Assembly (NCBI RefSeq): GCF_030419005.1
Contig: NZ_CP106951.1
Span: forward strand, 3,472,001-3,536,000
From: Eleftheria terrae
Lineage (GTDB): Bacteria; Pseudomonadota; Gammaproteobacteria; Burkholderiales; Burkholderiaceae_C
Direction of reading: 5' to 3'
Length of the DNA stretch: 64,000 nt
Below are positions 27,948 through 37,738 of the stretch, in pieces (position 1 is the stretch's first letter; every line of letters begins with the position of its first letter). A model generated the notes under the pieces. That model saw only the letters and a list, made by a program, of their open reading frames with translations, was not told where the DNA came from and searched no databases. Position numbers and translations under genes: made by a program.

Positions 27948-29945
27948 CTAGCCGGCGAGCAATTTCTGCTCGGCCAGCGCGAGGGGCTCCGGCCGGCCGC
28001 ACAAGACGAGCGTGTCGCCGGCCGCCAGCAGCAGTTCGTCATGCGGCCGTACCACGCCGCCGTGCACGCGGCGCACCGACAAGACGGTCACGCCCACCGC
28101 ATGCAGTGCCGCGTGCAGCAGCGGGCGCCCGCACAACGAAGAACCAGCCGGCAGGGTGACCGACTGCAGCCGCTCGTGGGCCACGTCATCCGCACTGTCG
28201 TCGTCGGCGCCGTGGAAGTAGCCGCGCAGCAGGCTGTAGCGGGCGTCGCGCTGGTCCTGAACCACGCGGATGACCCGCCGCATCGGCACCCCGACCAGCG
28301 CCAGCGCGTGCGAGGCGAGCATCAGCGAGCCTTCGATGGCCTCCGGCACCACCTCGGCGGCGCCCGCGGCGCGCAGTTTCTCCAGGTCGGCATCGTCGAT
28401 GGTCCGCACCACCACCGGCACCTTCGGCGCGTGCTCCTGCACGAGCTGCAGGATCTTCAGCGCGGAGGGCGTGTCGTGATAGCTCACCACCACCAGGCTG
28501 GCGCGGGCCAGGCCGGCCGCCATCAGGCTCTGTAGCCGGGCTGCATCGCCGAACACCACGCTCTGGCCGGCCGCCGCGGCCTGGCGCACCCGGTCGGGGT
28601 CCAGGTCCAGGGCCATGTAGGGGATGTGCTCGGCCTCCAGCATGCGGGCCAGGTTCTGGCCACTGCGCCCGTAGCCGCAGATGATGACGTGCTGGGCGGT
28701 GTTGATCGCCCGTTTGGCGATGCTGGTCATGGCCACGGACTGCATCAACCAGTCGTTGGCCGACAGCCGCATCACGATGCGGTTGCTGTACTGCACGATG
28801 AACGGCGTCGCCAGCATGGACAGCACCATCGAGGCCAGCACCGCGCTGCGCAGTGCCGGATCGATCAGGCCCTGGTCGGTGGCCAGGTTCAGCAGCACCA
28901 GGCCGAACTCGCCGGCCTGCGCCAGGTAGAGGCCGGTGCGCAGGGCCACCCCGGTGGGCGAGCCGAAGGCCTTCGCCAGCGCCGCCACCAGCACGAACTT
29001 GAACAGCACCGGCGCGGACACCAGCAGCAGCACGAGTGGCCACTGATCCAGCACCAGGCGCCAGTCCAGCCGCATGCCGATGGTGATGAAGAACAGCCCG
29101 AGCAGCACGTCGTGGAAGGGCCGGATGTCGGTTTCCACCTGGTGCTTATATTCGGTCTCGGCGATCAACATGCCGGCCAGGAAGGCGCCCAGCGCCAGCG
29201 ACAGGCCGGCGTGCTCGGTGAGCCAGGCCAGGCCCAGTGTCACCAGCAGCAGGTTGAGGATGAACAGCTCCTCGCTCTTGCGCCGCGCCACCAGGGTGAG
29301 CCACCAGCGCATCGCCCGTTGGCCGCCCACCAGCAGCAAGGTCAGCAAGGCGGCCGCCTTCAGGCTGGCCCACACGAGCGCCTGGGCCAGTTGCTCGGCC
29401 GAGGAGCCGAGCGCGGGGATCAACACCAGCAGTGGCACCACGGCCAGATCCTGGAACAACAACACGCCCATGACCCGGCGGCCGTGCTCGCTTTCCAGCT
29501 CCAGCCGTTCGGCCATCAGCTTGACGACGATCGCGGTGGAGGACATGGCCAGCGCACCGCCCAGCGCCAGCGCCGTTTGCCACGGCAGCGCCCAGCGCTG
29601 ACCGAGGCCGGCGAAGACCCAGGCCAGCGCGGCATTGCCGGCGACGATGGCCAATACGGTGAGCACCACCTCGCTCAGCCCCAGGCCGAACACCATCTTG
29701 CGCATGCTCTTGAGCTTGGGCAGATTGAACTCGAGCCCGATGGCGAACATCAGGAACACCACGCCGAATTCGCCCAGGTACTGCATGCCGGCGCTGTCGC
29801 GGGCCAGCGCGAGCGCGTTGGGCCCGATGATGATGCCGACCGCCAGGTAGCCCAGCATGGGAGGCAGCTTGAAGCTGCGGCAGACGACCACACCAATGAC
29901 GGCGGCCAGGAGGTAGAGAAGGACGAGTTCGAGGGTGGAAGCCAT
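27948..29945 (-). CDS. CPA2-family cation/proton antiporter (KefB/KefC-like)
   Basis: A 665-residue potassium/proton antiporter type protein. The N-terminal half has 12-13 hydrophobic segments starting [21 protein letters not shown], with the family signatures [26 protein letters not shown] and [17 protein letters not shown]. The C-terminal half is an RCK/TrkA-N domain ([41 protein letters not shown]) and a TrkA-C domain at the end. No KefF/KefG ancillary gene is adjacent, so glutathione gating is unproven. Start MASTLEL gives the normal N-terminus. Confidence 0.9.
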   Translation of the reverse strand: MASTLELVLLYLLAAVIGVVVCRSFKLPPMLGYLAVGIIIGPNALALARDSAGMQYLGEFGVVFLMFAIGLEFNLPKLKSMRKMVFGLGLSEVVLTVLAIVAGNAALAWVFAGLGQRWALPWQTALALGGALAMSSTAIVVKLMAERLELESEHGRRVMGVLLFQDLAVVPLLVLIPALGSSAEQLAQALVWASLKAAALLTLLLVGGQRAMRWWLTLVARRKSEELFILNLLLVTLGLAWLTEHAGLSLALGAFLAGMLIAETEYKHQVETDIRPFHDVLLGLFFITIGMRLDWRLVLDQWPLVLLLVSAPVLFKFVLVAALAKAFGSPTGVALRTGLYLAQAGEFGLVLLNLATDQGLIDPALRSAVLASMVLSMLATPFIVQYSNRIVMRLSANDWLMQSVAMTSIAKRAINTAQHVIICGYGRSGQNLARMLEAEHIPYMALDLDPDRVRQAAAAGQSVVFGDAARLQSLMAAGLARASLVVVSYHDTPSALKILQLVQEHAPKVPVVVRTIDDADLEKLRAAGAAEVVPEAIEGSLMLASHALALVGVPMRRVIRVVQDQRDARYSLLRGYFHGADDDSADDVAHERLQSVTLPAGSSLCGRPLLHAALHAVGVTVLSVRRVHGGVVRPHDELLLAAGDTLVLCGRPEPLALAEQKLLAG

Positions 29946-30034
29946 CGACAGGCAGGCGGGCAGGACGGGACCGGACAGACCGGCAGCAGGGGAACACGGC
30001 CGAAGCCTAGAATCCATGGATCGTAAACGACCCC

Positions 30035-31054
30035 GTGCCAGCCGTGTCAGAACGCATTACTCACCTGAAATCGAAGATCGGTTTCGATCCTGCCCATGCG
30101 GTGGCGCTGGCGCGCGAGACGCTGGACATCGAGGCGGCCGCACTGCTTGGCCTGAAGAACCGGCTGGGCGACGCCTTCGCCCGGGCGGTGGAACTGGTGC
30201 TGCAGTGCGAGGGCCGCGTGGTGGTCATGGGCATGGGCAAGAGCGGCCATGTCGGCCGCAAGATCGCTGCCACCCTGGCGTCCACCGGCACGCCGGCGAT
30301 GTTCGTGCATCCGGCGGAGGCCAGCCATGGCGACCTGGGCATGATCACGGCGCACGACCTGGTCCTGGCCATCTCCAATTCCGGCGAGAGCGACGAGCTG
30401 ACCGCCATCCTGCCGGTGCTCAAGCGGCTGTCCATCCCGCTGCTGGCGCTCACCGGCCGGGCGGAGTCCACCCTGGCCCGGCATGCCGAGGTGGTGCTCG
30501 ACACCTCGGTGGCCAAGGAAGCCTGCCCGCTGAACCTGGCACCCACGGCCAGCACGACGGTGCAGATGGCGCTGGGCGACGCGCTGGCGGTGGCCCTGCT
30601 GGACGCTCGTGGCTTCAAGGAGGAGGACTTCGCCCGCTCCCACCCGGGCGGTGCGCTGGGCCGCAAGCTGTTGACCCATGTGCGTGACGTCATGCGCAGC
30701 GGGGCGGCGGTGCCCCAGGTGCTGCACACCACGCCTTTCACCGAGATGATGCGCGAGATGTCGGCCAAGGGCCTTGGCGCCACCGCGGTGGTGGACGAGC
30801 AGGGCCGCGTGCAGGGCATCTTCACCGACGGTGACCTGCGCCGCCAGATCGAGCGCGGCCGCGACCTGCGCATGCTGACCGCGGCCGACGTGATGACCCG
30901 CAACCCGCGGCAGGTGCGCGACGATGCGCTGGCCGTCGAGGCGGCCGACCTGATGGAGGAGGCTCGCATCACCTCGGTGCTGGTGGTCGATGCGGCCGGG
31001 CAGCTGGTCGGTGCGCTGAACTTCAACGACCTGATGCGTGCGAAGGTGATCTGA
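30035..31054 (+). CDS. kdsD: D-arabinose-5-phosphate isomerase (KpsF/GutQ family)
   Basis: First step of Kdo synthesis: ribulose-5-P to arabinose-5-P. A SIS domain (about 40-185) shows GMGKSGHVGRKIAATLASTGTPA, HPAEASHGDLGMI and ISNSGESDEL; two CBS repeats follow (EMMREMSAKGLGATAVVDE..., TAADVMTRNPRQV...LVGALNFNDLM). At 339 aa it is full length; start GTG. It is three bases ahead of kdsC. The kdsD-kdsC-lptC order is the standard LPS inner-core cluster. Confidence 0.94.
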   Translation: MPAVSERITHLKSKIGFDPAHAVALARETLDIEAAALLGLKNRLGDAFARAVELVLQCEGRVVVMGMGKSGHVGRKIAATLASTGTPAMFVHPAEASHGDLGMITAHDLVLAISNSGESDELTAILPVLKRLSIPLLALTGRAESTLARHAEVVLDTSVAKEACPLNLAPTASTTVQMALGDALAVALLDARGFKEEDFARSHPGGALGRKLLTHVRDVMRSGAAVPQVLHTTPFTEMMREMSAKGLGATAVVDEQGRVQGIFTDGDLRRQIERGRDLRMLTAADVMTRNPRQVRDDALAVEAADLMEEARITSVLVVDAAGQLVGALNFNDLMRAKVI

Positions 31055-31057
31055 CGC

Positions 31058-31636
31058 ATGCGTCCCCTGGAGCCCCATCTGAACTTTGCGCCCGAGCTGC
31101 TGCTGCCGGCGCAGGGCGTGCGTGCCGCGGTGTTCGACGTCGACGGCGTCTTGACCGATGCCCGCATCTACATCGGCGAGAGCGGCGAGCTCTTCAAGGC
31201 CTTCAATACGCTGGACGGCCACGGCCTGAAGCTGCTGGCTCGTGCCGGCATTACGCCGGTGGTGGTGACCGGCCGCGACTCGCCGGCGGTGCGCCGGCGG
31301 GTGGCCGATCTCGGCCTGCAACATGCCTGCTACGGCGTGCATGACAAGCTGGCCGTGACCGAGCAGCTGCTTGGTCAGCTGCAGCTCGACTGGTCGCAGT
31401 TGGCGGTGATCGGCGACGACTGGCCGGACCTGCCGCTCATGGTGCGTGCCGCGTTCGCCTGCGCGCCGGCCGGCGCGCATGTCGAGGCAAGGGCTGCGGC
31501 GCACTACGTGACGCAGGCCGAGGGTGGCCACGGCGCAGCCCGTGAGTTCTGCGACTTGCTGCTGTGTGCCCAGGGCCGCTATGCCAGCCTGTTGCACAGC
31601 CACCTCCAGACCCTGGACGACGGACGCAGCGCATGA
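31058..31636 (+). CDS. kdsC: Kdo-8-phosphate phosphatase
   Basis: HAD-superfamily phosphatase removing the phosphate from KDO-8-P. Motif I AAVFDVDGVLTD supplies the nucleophile and acid aspartates; FNTLDGHGLKLL and VVVTGRDSPAV are typical of KdsC (type C0 HAD without cap), and VIGDDWPDLPLM is motif IV. At 192 aa it is of normal length. It sits between kdsD and lptC, with its stop overlapping the lptC start (ATGA). Confidence 0.95.
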   Translation: MRPLEPHLNFAPELLLPAQGVRAAVFDVDGVLTDARIYIGESGELFKAFNTLDGHGLKLLARAGITPVVVTGRDSPAVRRRVADLGLQHACYGVHDKLAVTEQLLGQLQLDWSQLAVIGDDWPDLPLMVRAAFACAPAGAHVEARAAAHYVTQAEGGHGAAREFCDLLLCAQGRYASLLHSHLQTLDDGRSA

Positions 31637-32301
31637 GTGAGGCGCGCAGGCGGGTGGTGCTGGCACCGGCAGCACCGCGGGGAACGGTGCGGGCACAGCC
31701 GGGCCTGCGCTGGCTGGACCAACTGTGGAGCTACCTGCCACTGCTGCTGCTGGCGCTGCTGGCGGCCGGCACCTACTGGCTGGTCAAGCACACACCGGTG
31801 CCCGAAGGTCCGCAGGCCGAACTGCCCGCCAGGCACGAGCCGGACTACCAGATGAACCGCTTCTCGGTGCAGCACTTCACCGCCTCGGGCCGGCCGCGCA
31901 CCTTGCTGGAAGGGCGCGAGCTGCGCCACTATCCCGACACCGACACGTTGGAGATCGACGAGGTCCGCATGCGTTCGGTCGACGAGCAGGGCCGTGTCAC
32001 GCTGGCCACCGCCCGGCGTGCCTTGTCGAACGCCGAGGGCACCGAAATTCGCCTGATGGGCAGCGCCCATGTGGTGCGGGAGGCGGCCGGGCCCCAGGAC
32101 GAGGCGGCCAACCGGCGCCTCGAGTTCAGCGGCGAGTTCCTGCACATCTTCACCGAGGAAGAGCGCGTCGAGTCCCACCTGCCGGTCACGCTGCGCCAGG
32201 GCGAGATGGAGGTGCGGGGCGCTTCACTGCGCTACTCGCATCGGGAGCAGCTGCTCGAATTGAAGGGCGCGGTGCGTGGCATGTTGCCGCCGCAGCGCTG
32301 A
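31633..32301 (+). CDS. lptC: LPS export protein LptC
   Basis: A bitopic inner-membrane protein that passes LPS from LptB2FG to LptA. It has a short cytoplasmic N-terminus, one membrane anchor (SYLPLLLLALLAAGTYWLVKHTP) and a periplasmic beta-jellyroll containing EPDYQMNRFSVQHFTASGRPRTLLEGRELRHYPDTDTLEI. At 222 aa it is of the expected size. Translationally coupled to kdsC. The usual partners lptA and lptB do not follow here. Confidence 0.9.
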   Translation: MSEARRRVVLAPAAPRGTVRAQPGLRWLDQLWSYLPLLLLALLAAGTYWLVKHTPVPEGPQAELPARHEPDYQMNRFSVQHFTASGRPRTLLEGRELRHYPDTDTLEIDEVRMRSVDEQGRVTLATARRALSNAEGTEIRLMGSAHVVREAAGPQDEAANRRLEFSGEFLHIFTEEERVESHLPVTLRQGEMEVRGASLRYSHREQLLELKGAVRGMLPPQR

Positions 32302-32323
32302 CGGTCTATCTTCAGGTGGTCTC

Positions 32324-33100
32324 ATGAACCAAGCCCTCGTCTACATCACCGGTGCCTCCAGCGGCATCGGTCAGGCCCTGGCGGCGCGCTACTACGCCGC
32401 TGGCTGGCGGCTGGCCCTGGTGGCCCGGCGTGCGGCCGAGATCGAGGCCTGGTGCGCGGCACAGGGCTTCGACCCGGGGCGCTGGGCCGTCTACGGGGCG
32501 GACGTGCGCCAGGTCGACAGCATCGTCGCCGCCGGCCGTGCCTGCATCGAGCGGCAGGGCGTGCCGGATGTGGTGATTGCCAATGCCGGCATCAGCGTCG
32601 GCATCGACACCTCGCAATATGCCGACCTCGAAGTCATGCGGCAGACTTTCGAGACCAACAACCTCGGCATGGCAGCCACCTTCCATCCCTTCATCGACCC
32701 CATGCGCGCACGCGGCTCGGGCGTCTTGGTGGGCATCGCCAGCGTGGCGGCCATCCGTGGCCTGCCGGGCCATGGCGCCTACTGCGCCAGCAAGGCCGCC
32801 GTGGTCAGCTACTGCGAGAGCCTGAGGGGCGAACTCAGGCCGTCCGGGGTGCGCGTCGTGACTGTCGCGCCAGGCTACATCGACACGCCGCTGACGCGCG
32901 GGAACCGCTATTCCATGCCCTTCCTGATGAGCGCGGAGACCTTCGCCGACCGTGCCTTTCGCGTCATCGCATCGGGCGCCAGCTACCGGGTCATCCCGTG
33001 GCAGATGGGCCTGCTGACGAAGCTGATGCGTATCGTGCCCAACTGGCTGTTCGACCGCGCGGTGGCTGGCCGCGGCCGCAAGCGCCGTCAGGGCGAGTGA
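32324..33100 (+). CDS. SDR family oxidoreductase
   Basis: A 258-residue classical short-chain dehydrogenase. The cofactor loop is YITGASSGIGQALA, NAGIS is present, the catalytic serine lies in GIASVAAIRG, and the catalytic YxxxK is YCASK. After the catalytic helix comes VTVAPGYIDTPLT. It starts 22 bases after lptC, so it is probably in the same transcript. The substrate is unknown; a link to LPS or lipid metabolism is only suggested by position. Confidence 0.88.
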   Translation: MNQALVYITGASSGIGQALAARYYAAGWRLALVARRAAEIEAWCAAQGFDPGRWAVYGADVRQVDSIVAAGRACIERQGVPDVVIANAGISVGIDTSQYADLEVMRQTFETNNLGMAATFHPFIDPMRARGSGVLVGIASVAAIRGLPGHGAYCASKAAVVSYCESLRGELRPSGVRVVTVAPGYIDTPLTRGNRYSMPFLMSAETFADRAFRVIASGASYRVIPWQMGLLTKLMRIVPNWLFDRAVAGRGRKRRQGE

Positions 33101-33234
33101 CATACAGCGGGCCGCTGCCCCGACAGGTCCGGCGCGGCGACGCCTGAATACCGGGCGGTTCCGCTGCACCCGGGCCGGTCGGCAACGCCGCGATCCCCCG
33201 GCTGGATCAGGACCGGGCCCTGGCGGTGCATAGC

Positions 33235-33259
33235 AGGGCAGGGCAGGGCAGGGCAGGGC
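33235..33259. repeat. Pentanucleotide repeat (AGGGC x5)
   Basis: Five exact AGGGC units in the leader region about 80 bases upstream of the DinB-like gene. Possible slippage site affecting promoter or leader; no coding frame is shifted. Confidence 0.9.
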
Positions 33260-33338
33260 GGGCTCGCCTTCCAGCGTGCCGGCCGGGCTCCTTTCTGTGC
33301 AGAATGGTCTTTTCGCAAGATGCCGGGAGGCGATCGCG

Positions 33339-33920
33339 ATGTCGGACCTCAGCTTTTTCCTCTGCGCCTGGGCCCGCAACAACCGCTGGGCCAACCACCG
33401 CCTGCTGCAGGCCTGCGTGGAGCTCGATGCAGTGGCCTTCACGGCCAGGCGCACGAGTTTCTTCCCGTCGATCAAGGCTACCCTGAACCACATCCTGACG
33501 GTGGACTGGTACTACGTGGATGCGATGGAGCGGGCGCTGCAGGGCCGTGTGCCGAACGAGTCCGCCGCTGCCTTCTTCGAGCCGGCCGAGCCGTTTGACC
33601 GATGCCCTGGGCTGGCCCAGGCCCAGGAAGCGGTCGACCAGCGCCTGCTGGCCGTGTGCGAGGCACTCGATGACGCGCGCCTGCGGCTGATGGTCGATGT
33701 GCCGCGGTCGGCTGGCATCTGCCCGGAGCGCATGGACCGGCTGCTGGCCCATCTGTTCCAGCACCAGATCCATCATCGTGGCCAGGTGCATGCCATGCTG
33801 GCCGGGACGGATGTCGCCCCTCCGCAGCTTGACGAGTTTTTCTGCGCCAGCGATCGGTCGCTACGCGCCGATGACCTGACAGCCCTGGGGTGGGACGAGG
33901 CGGGGTTGTGGAAGCGCTGA
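33339..33920 (+). CDS. DinB family protein
   Basis: A 193-residue four-helix-bundle protein of the DinB/YfiT superfamily. Metal-ligand histidines are seen in KATLNHILTVDWYY (helix 2) and in HLFQHQIHHRGQVHAML (helix 4), the typical H...HxxxH pattern. The start follows GGGAGG by eight bases. These proteins are often metal-dependent thiol transferases or hydrolases of unknown substrate. It appears to be a monocistronic gene between the SDR and fumC. Confidence 0.85.
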   Translation: MSDLSFFLCAWARNNRWANHRLLQACVELDAVAFTARRTSFFPSIKATLNHILTVDWYYVDAMERALQGRVPNESAAAFFEPAEPFDRCPGLAQAQEAVDQRLLAVCEALDDARLRLMVDVPRSAGICPERMDRLLAHLFQHQIHHRGQVHAMLAGTDVAPPQLDEFFCASDRSLRADDLTALGWDEAGLWKR

Positions 33921-34055
33921 CGCACCTTTGAACGCCGCAAGCCCTCGATCGGCGCTATCGTGTCGGGCTGCCGCCTTCGGGTGGCGCTGGACGTGCGTCG
34001 GCATCGCCGGGCGCGATGAACCACAAAAAGCAGCTGCTTCACCGGAGGAGCGCCG

Positions 34056-35456
34056 ATGTCTCTTGCCACTCGCATCGAAACCGACTCGATGGGTCCCGTC
34101 GAGGTGCTTGCCGACCGCTATTGGGGTGCACAAACCCAGCGGTCCATCCACCACTTCCCGATTGGTGTCGCCCGCTTCAAGTGGCAACGTCCGATGATCC
34201 GTGCCCTGGGCCTGCTGAAGAAGGCCGCCGCCCAAGCCAATGCCGAGCTGGGTGAACTCCCGGAAGACCTGGCCCAGCTCATCATCCGGGCGGCTGACGA
34301 AGTCATCGATGGCCGCCTCGACGATCACTTTCCGCTGGTGGTCTTCCAGACCGGCTCGGGCACGCAGTCGAACATGAACGCCAACGAGGTGATCGCCAAC
34401 CGCGCCATCGAGCTGGCCGGTGGCGTGCTTGGCAGCAAGAAGCCGGTGCACCCCAACGACCATGTGAACCGCGGCCAGTCGTCCAACGACACGTTCCCGA
34501 CCGCGATGTATGTAGCAACGGTCGAGCAGCTGCACCAGCGGGTGTTCCCCGCGGTGGCGGCGCTGCGCAACACGCTGGCTGCCAAGGCGCACGAATACCG
34601 CCACCTGGTGAAGACCGGGCGGACCCACCTGCAGGACGCGACCCCCATCACCCTCGGGCAGGAAATCGGTGCCTGGGTTGCCCAGCTTGACTTCGGTCTG
34701 GCTGCCGTCCGCGCTGCCTTGCCCGGGCTGCAGGAGCTGGCCATCGGCGGCACGGCCGTCGGCACGGGCCTGAACGCGCACCCCCTGTTCGGTGACCGGG
34801 TGGCGGAACGCTTGTCGGAACTCACGGGCCGGTCGTTCCAGTCTGCCGTCGACAAGTTCTTTGCCTTGTCGGCCCATGACGCACTGGTGCAGGCCTCGGC
34901 GGCCCTGCGTACGCTCGCCGGTGGCCTGATGAAGCTGGCAAACGACGTCCGCTGGCTGGCCAGCGGCCCGCGAGCCGGCATCGGTGAACTGCGCATTCCC
35001 GAGAACGAACCGGGCTCGTCCATCATGCCGGGCAAGGTCAACCCGACCCAGTGCGAGGCACTGACGATGGTCTGCGTCCAGGTGTTCGGCAACGATGCCG
35101 CGGTGGCCTTCGCCGGCTCACAGGGCAACTTCCAGCTGAATGTCTACAAGCCAGTGATGGTGCACAACGTGCTGGAGAGCATCGACTTGCTGGCCGACGC
35201 CTGCCATGCCTTCGATGCCTACTGTGCACAGGGCCTGGGGCCGAATGAGGCGGTGATTGACGAGCACCTCGAGCGCAACCTGATGCTAGTGACCGCCCTC
35301 AATCGCCATATCGGGTACGACCTCGCCGCGCAGATTGCCAAGCGGGCGCACCACGAGGGCCTGACCTTGCGCGAGGCTGCACTCGCTACCGGGCAGATCG
35401 CTGCCGAAGACTACGATCGGTGGATCAATCCGCTGGAGATGACGCGACCGGGCTGA
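34056..35456 (+). CDS. fumC: Fumarate hydratase, class II
   Basis: Iron-independent fumarase of the TCA cycle. The 466-residue protein has the aspartase/fumarase signature [15 protein letters not shown], the substrate-binding motifs [14 protein letters not shown] and [20 protein letters not shown], and the histidine region [12 protein letters not shown]. The Shine-Dalgarno GGAGGA precedes the ATG. A bidirectional terminator lies 80 bases downstream. Full length and intact. Confidence 0.96.
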   Translation: MSLATRIETDSMGPVEVLADRYWGAQTQRSIHHFPIGVARFKWQRPMIRALGLLKKAAAQANAELGELPEDLAQLIIRAADEVIDGRLDDHFPLVVFQTGSGTQSNMNANEVIANRAIELAGGVLGSKKPVHPNDHVNRGQSSNDTFPTAMYVATVEQLHQRVFPAVAALRNTLAAKAHEYRHLVKTGRTHLQDATPITLGQEIGAWVAQLDFGLAAVRAALPGLQELAIGGTAVGTGLNAHPLFGDRVAERLSELTGRSFQSAVDKFFALSAHDALVQASAALRTLAGGLMKLANDVRWLASGPRAGIGELRIPENEPGSSIMPGKVNPTQCEALTMVCVQVFGNDAAVAFAGSQGNFQLNVYKPVMVHNVLESIDLLADACHAFDAYCAQGLGPNEAVIDEHLERNLMLVTALNRHIGYDLAAQIAKRAHHEGLTLREAALATGQIAAEDYDRWINPLEMTRPG

Positions 35457-35532
35457 ACCGTCGTCCCGGCAGCTGGCGTGCGCCGCACCACGGCGTGCGC
35501 CAGCGGACCCCGGTCGCCGACAACCGCCCATG

Positions 35533-35569
35533 AAAAAAGCGACGCGGCTTGCACCACGTCGCTTTTCTT
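35533..35569. terminator. Bidirectional terminator between fumC and the RRM gene
   Basis: AAAAGCGACG (35535-35544) pairs with CGTCGCTTTT (35557-35566) around a 12-base loop; an A-run on the left and a T-run on the right let it serve both converging genes. Confidence 0.85.
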
Positions 35570-35614
35570 CATTCAGAACCCTGGCAAGCCAGGGTTGAGA
35601 AGGGGGGTCAGGGC

Positions 35615-36040
<426 letters not shown>

Positions 36041-36398
36041 GAGAGAGCTCCTTTCAATACACAGTCAGTCACTTGGAGCTTCTACCCATCATGAACCACT
36101 CAGATCCAGGCGCCGCATCCAGAACAGGAACCCATTATGTGGGAGGAAGAGGGGTTGGGGCGCATGATGTGTGAAAAAGTGTTGTGTACGCTGCAGCTGT
36201 CGTCTGTTTTCTCGCGGCAAAATCTCCCTTTTTGCCCCAAACCACTGGCTGCCGCGGTAGTTGGTGAATGAGGGGCCCCTCGTTATCATCGCCCCGCCCG
36301 TCTTGCCGCACCAATGCGGCCCCAAGAATCAAGACGACACGCGCCCTCCCGGCGCATGCAATGTTTGCTCGGCCGCGCGGGTGCTTCAGGAGGACCAG
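36041..36398. other. Divergent intergenic region, RRM gene / zinc-ribbon gene
   Basis: About 358 bp with lower GC than its surroundings between two divergent starts; presumed to hold both promoters and, if the RRM gene is cold-regulated, a long leader. No clear hexamer pair or palindrome was settled on. Confidence 0.5.
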
Positions 36399-37682
36399 AT
36401 GAGTTTGACTTGCCCGAAGTGCGGTACCGACAACCGCGACAAGGCCCGCTTCTGCCGTGGATGTGGCGCGTCGCTGGCCGGTGTCGTTGCGGGCGCCGCG
36501 CCGGCGGCTGCACCGGAAGCGCCGGCCGCCGCTGCACTGAAGCCGTGTCCGGCCTGCGGAACGCCGAATGACGCCGCTGCACGGCAATGCCGGGTTTGCG
36601 GCAGCGCCTTGGAGGCGGCGGCCGCGGCACCGCCGGCGCCGTCGATCGATGAGCTGCTCGGTCTTGGCGCCCCGACCGCGCCCGCGCCGGGCATGCCGGC
36701 CGCGCCTGCAGTCGACCCGCTGCCGGACGACCCCTTCGCCGGCCTGCCCGAGGCGGCTCCCCTGGCCCAGGCACCCCGCCCGGCTGCCGAACCGGCGCCC
36801 GTGACGGCGTCGGTACCGCCCTCTATCAGTGAACCGGCGGCTGCCTCGCCGACACCGGTGGCCGCTGTTGCCTCGACGGGCGACGCGCCCCCGCCCGCTT
36901 TCCAGCCGACCGAACCGGCCCCGGCACCGGCCCCGGAGGCGTCGGCCAAGGCAGCACCCGCCGCCCGGAGCAAGATGCCGGCGGCGGCGCTGTACCTGAC
37001 GTTGGCGGTGTTGCTGGTGGGCGCGGCGATCTGGCTGTTGGTGAAGAGCCCCAAGGCACCGGAACCGGTGGCGCCGCCCGAGGCAACGGTCGCCGCGCCA
37101 CCGCCCGTGGCGTCCGCCCCGCCTGCGGTGGCCGAGCCCGCGCCGCCACAGGCCGAGCCGCAGGCCCAGGCGGCGGCTTCGGAAGCGGTGGTGGTGCCGG
37201 AGGTCGCGGCCAGCGAGGCCTTGCCGCCAGTGGCGGAAGCATCGGCACCCCTTGCTTCCGGCAATCCCTTGGCCGGCCTGTCCGGGGCCCCTGCGGCCAC
37301 GCCGCCAGCGCCACCGGTCGAAGCGACGGCCAAGCCGGCGGACGACGCGAAGAAGGCGGAAGCCGAAGCCAAGGCGAAGGCCCGTGCCGAAGCGCGCGCC
37401 AAAGCCAAAGCCGAGGCCGAGGCCAAGGCGCGCACCGAGGCGGCTCGCCAGGCTGCGCTCAAGGCCGAGCAAGCCAAGCAGGCCGCCGCTCGCGCTGCGG
37501 CCGCGCCCCCGCCGCCGGCCGAGCCGGCCGTGCCGCAGGAAGTCTGTGGGGGACGGGTCTTCATCGCGCTGTTCAGCTGCCTCAAGAGCGAATGCCAGAA
37601 GCCGGGCAATGCCCGTCATCCCCGCTGTGTCGAGTTTCTTGAGCAGGAGCGGCGCCACCAGGAGCGGAGCCAGTTCCGTTGA
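36399..37682 (+). CDS. Double zinc-ribbon, single-pass membrane protein
   Basis: A 427-residue protein of no named family. Two treble-clef ribbons open it: CPKC...CRGC (C5, C8, C19, C22) and CPAC...CRVC (C50, C53, C64, C67). A long Pro/Ala-rich linker leads to one membrane segment at about 195-215 (AALYLTLAVLLVGAAIWLLV). Beyond it is an Ala/Pro region, an Ala/Lys/Glu-rich stretch likely helical (KADDAKKAEAEAKAKARAEA), and a short Cys-containing tail (CGGRVFIALFSCLKSECQ...C). GGAGGA precedes the ATG. The next gene encodes a polytopic protein that also carries a zinc ribbon. Confidence 0.75.
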   Translation: MSLTCPKCGTDNRDKARFCRGCGASLAGVVAGAAPAAAPEAPAAAALKPCPACGTPNDAAARQCRVCGSALEAAAAAPPAPSIDELLGLGAPTAPAPGMPAAPAVDPLPDDPFAGLPEAAPLAQAPRPAAEPAPVTASVPPSISEPAAASPTPVAAVASTGDAPPPAFQPTEPAPAPAPEASAKAAPAARSKMPAAALYLTLAVLLVGAAIWLLVKSPKAPEPVAPPEATVAAPPPVASAPPAVAEPAPPQAEPQAQAAASEAVVVPEVAASEALPPVAEASAPLASGNPLAGLSGAPAATPPAPPVEATAKPADDAKKAEAEAKAKARAEARAKAKAEAEAKARTEAARQAALKAEQAKQAAARAAAAPPPPAEPAVPQEVCGGRVFIALFSCLKSECQKPGNARHPRCVEFLEQERRHQERSQFR

Positions 37683-37738
37683 GTGTTACCGCCCCCGGCC
37701 TTGCCTTGAAGCGCCGGGGGCGGCCTTGACCTGAAGCC

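Noticed and set aside
36135..37658. 507-residue Arg/Gly-rich frame opposite the zinc-ribbon gene
   Set aside because: Low-complexity mirror of the Ala/Pro-rich codons of the real gene; no start signal and it runs into the divergent promoter region.
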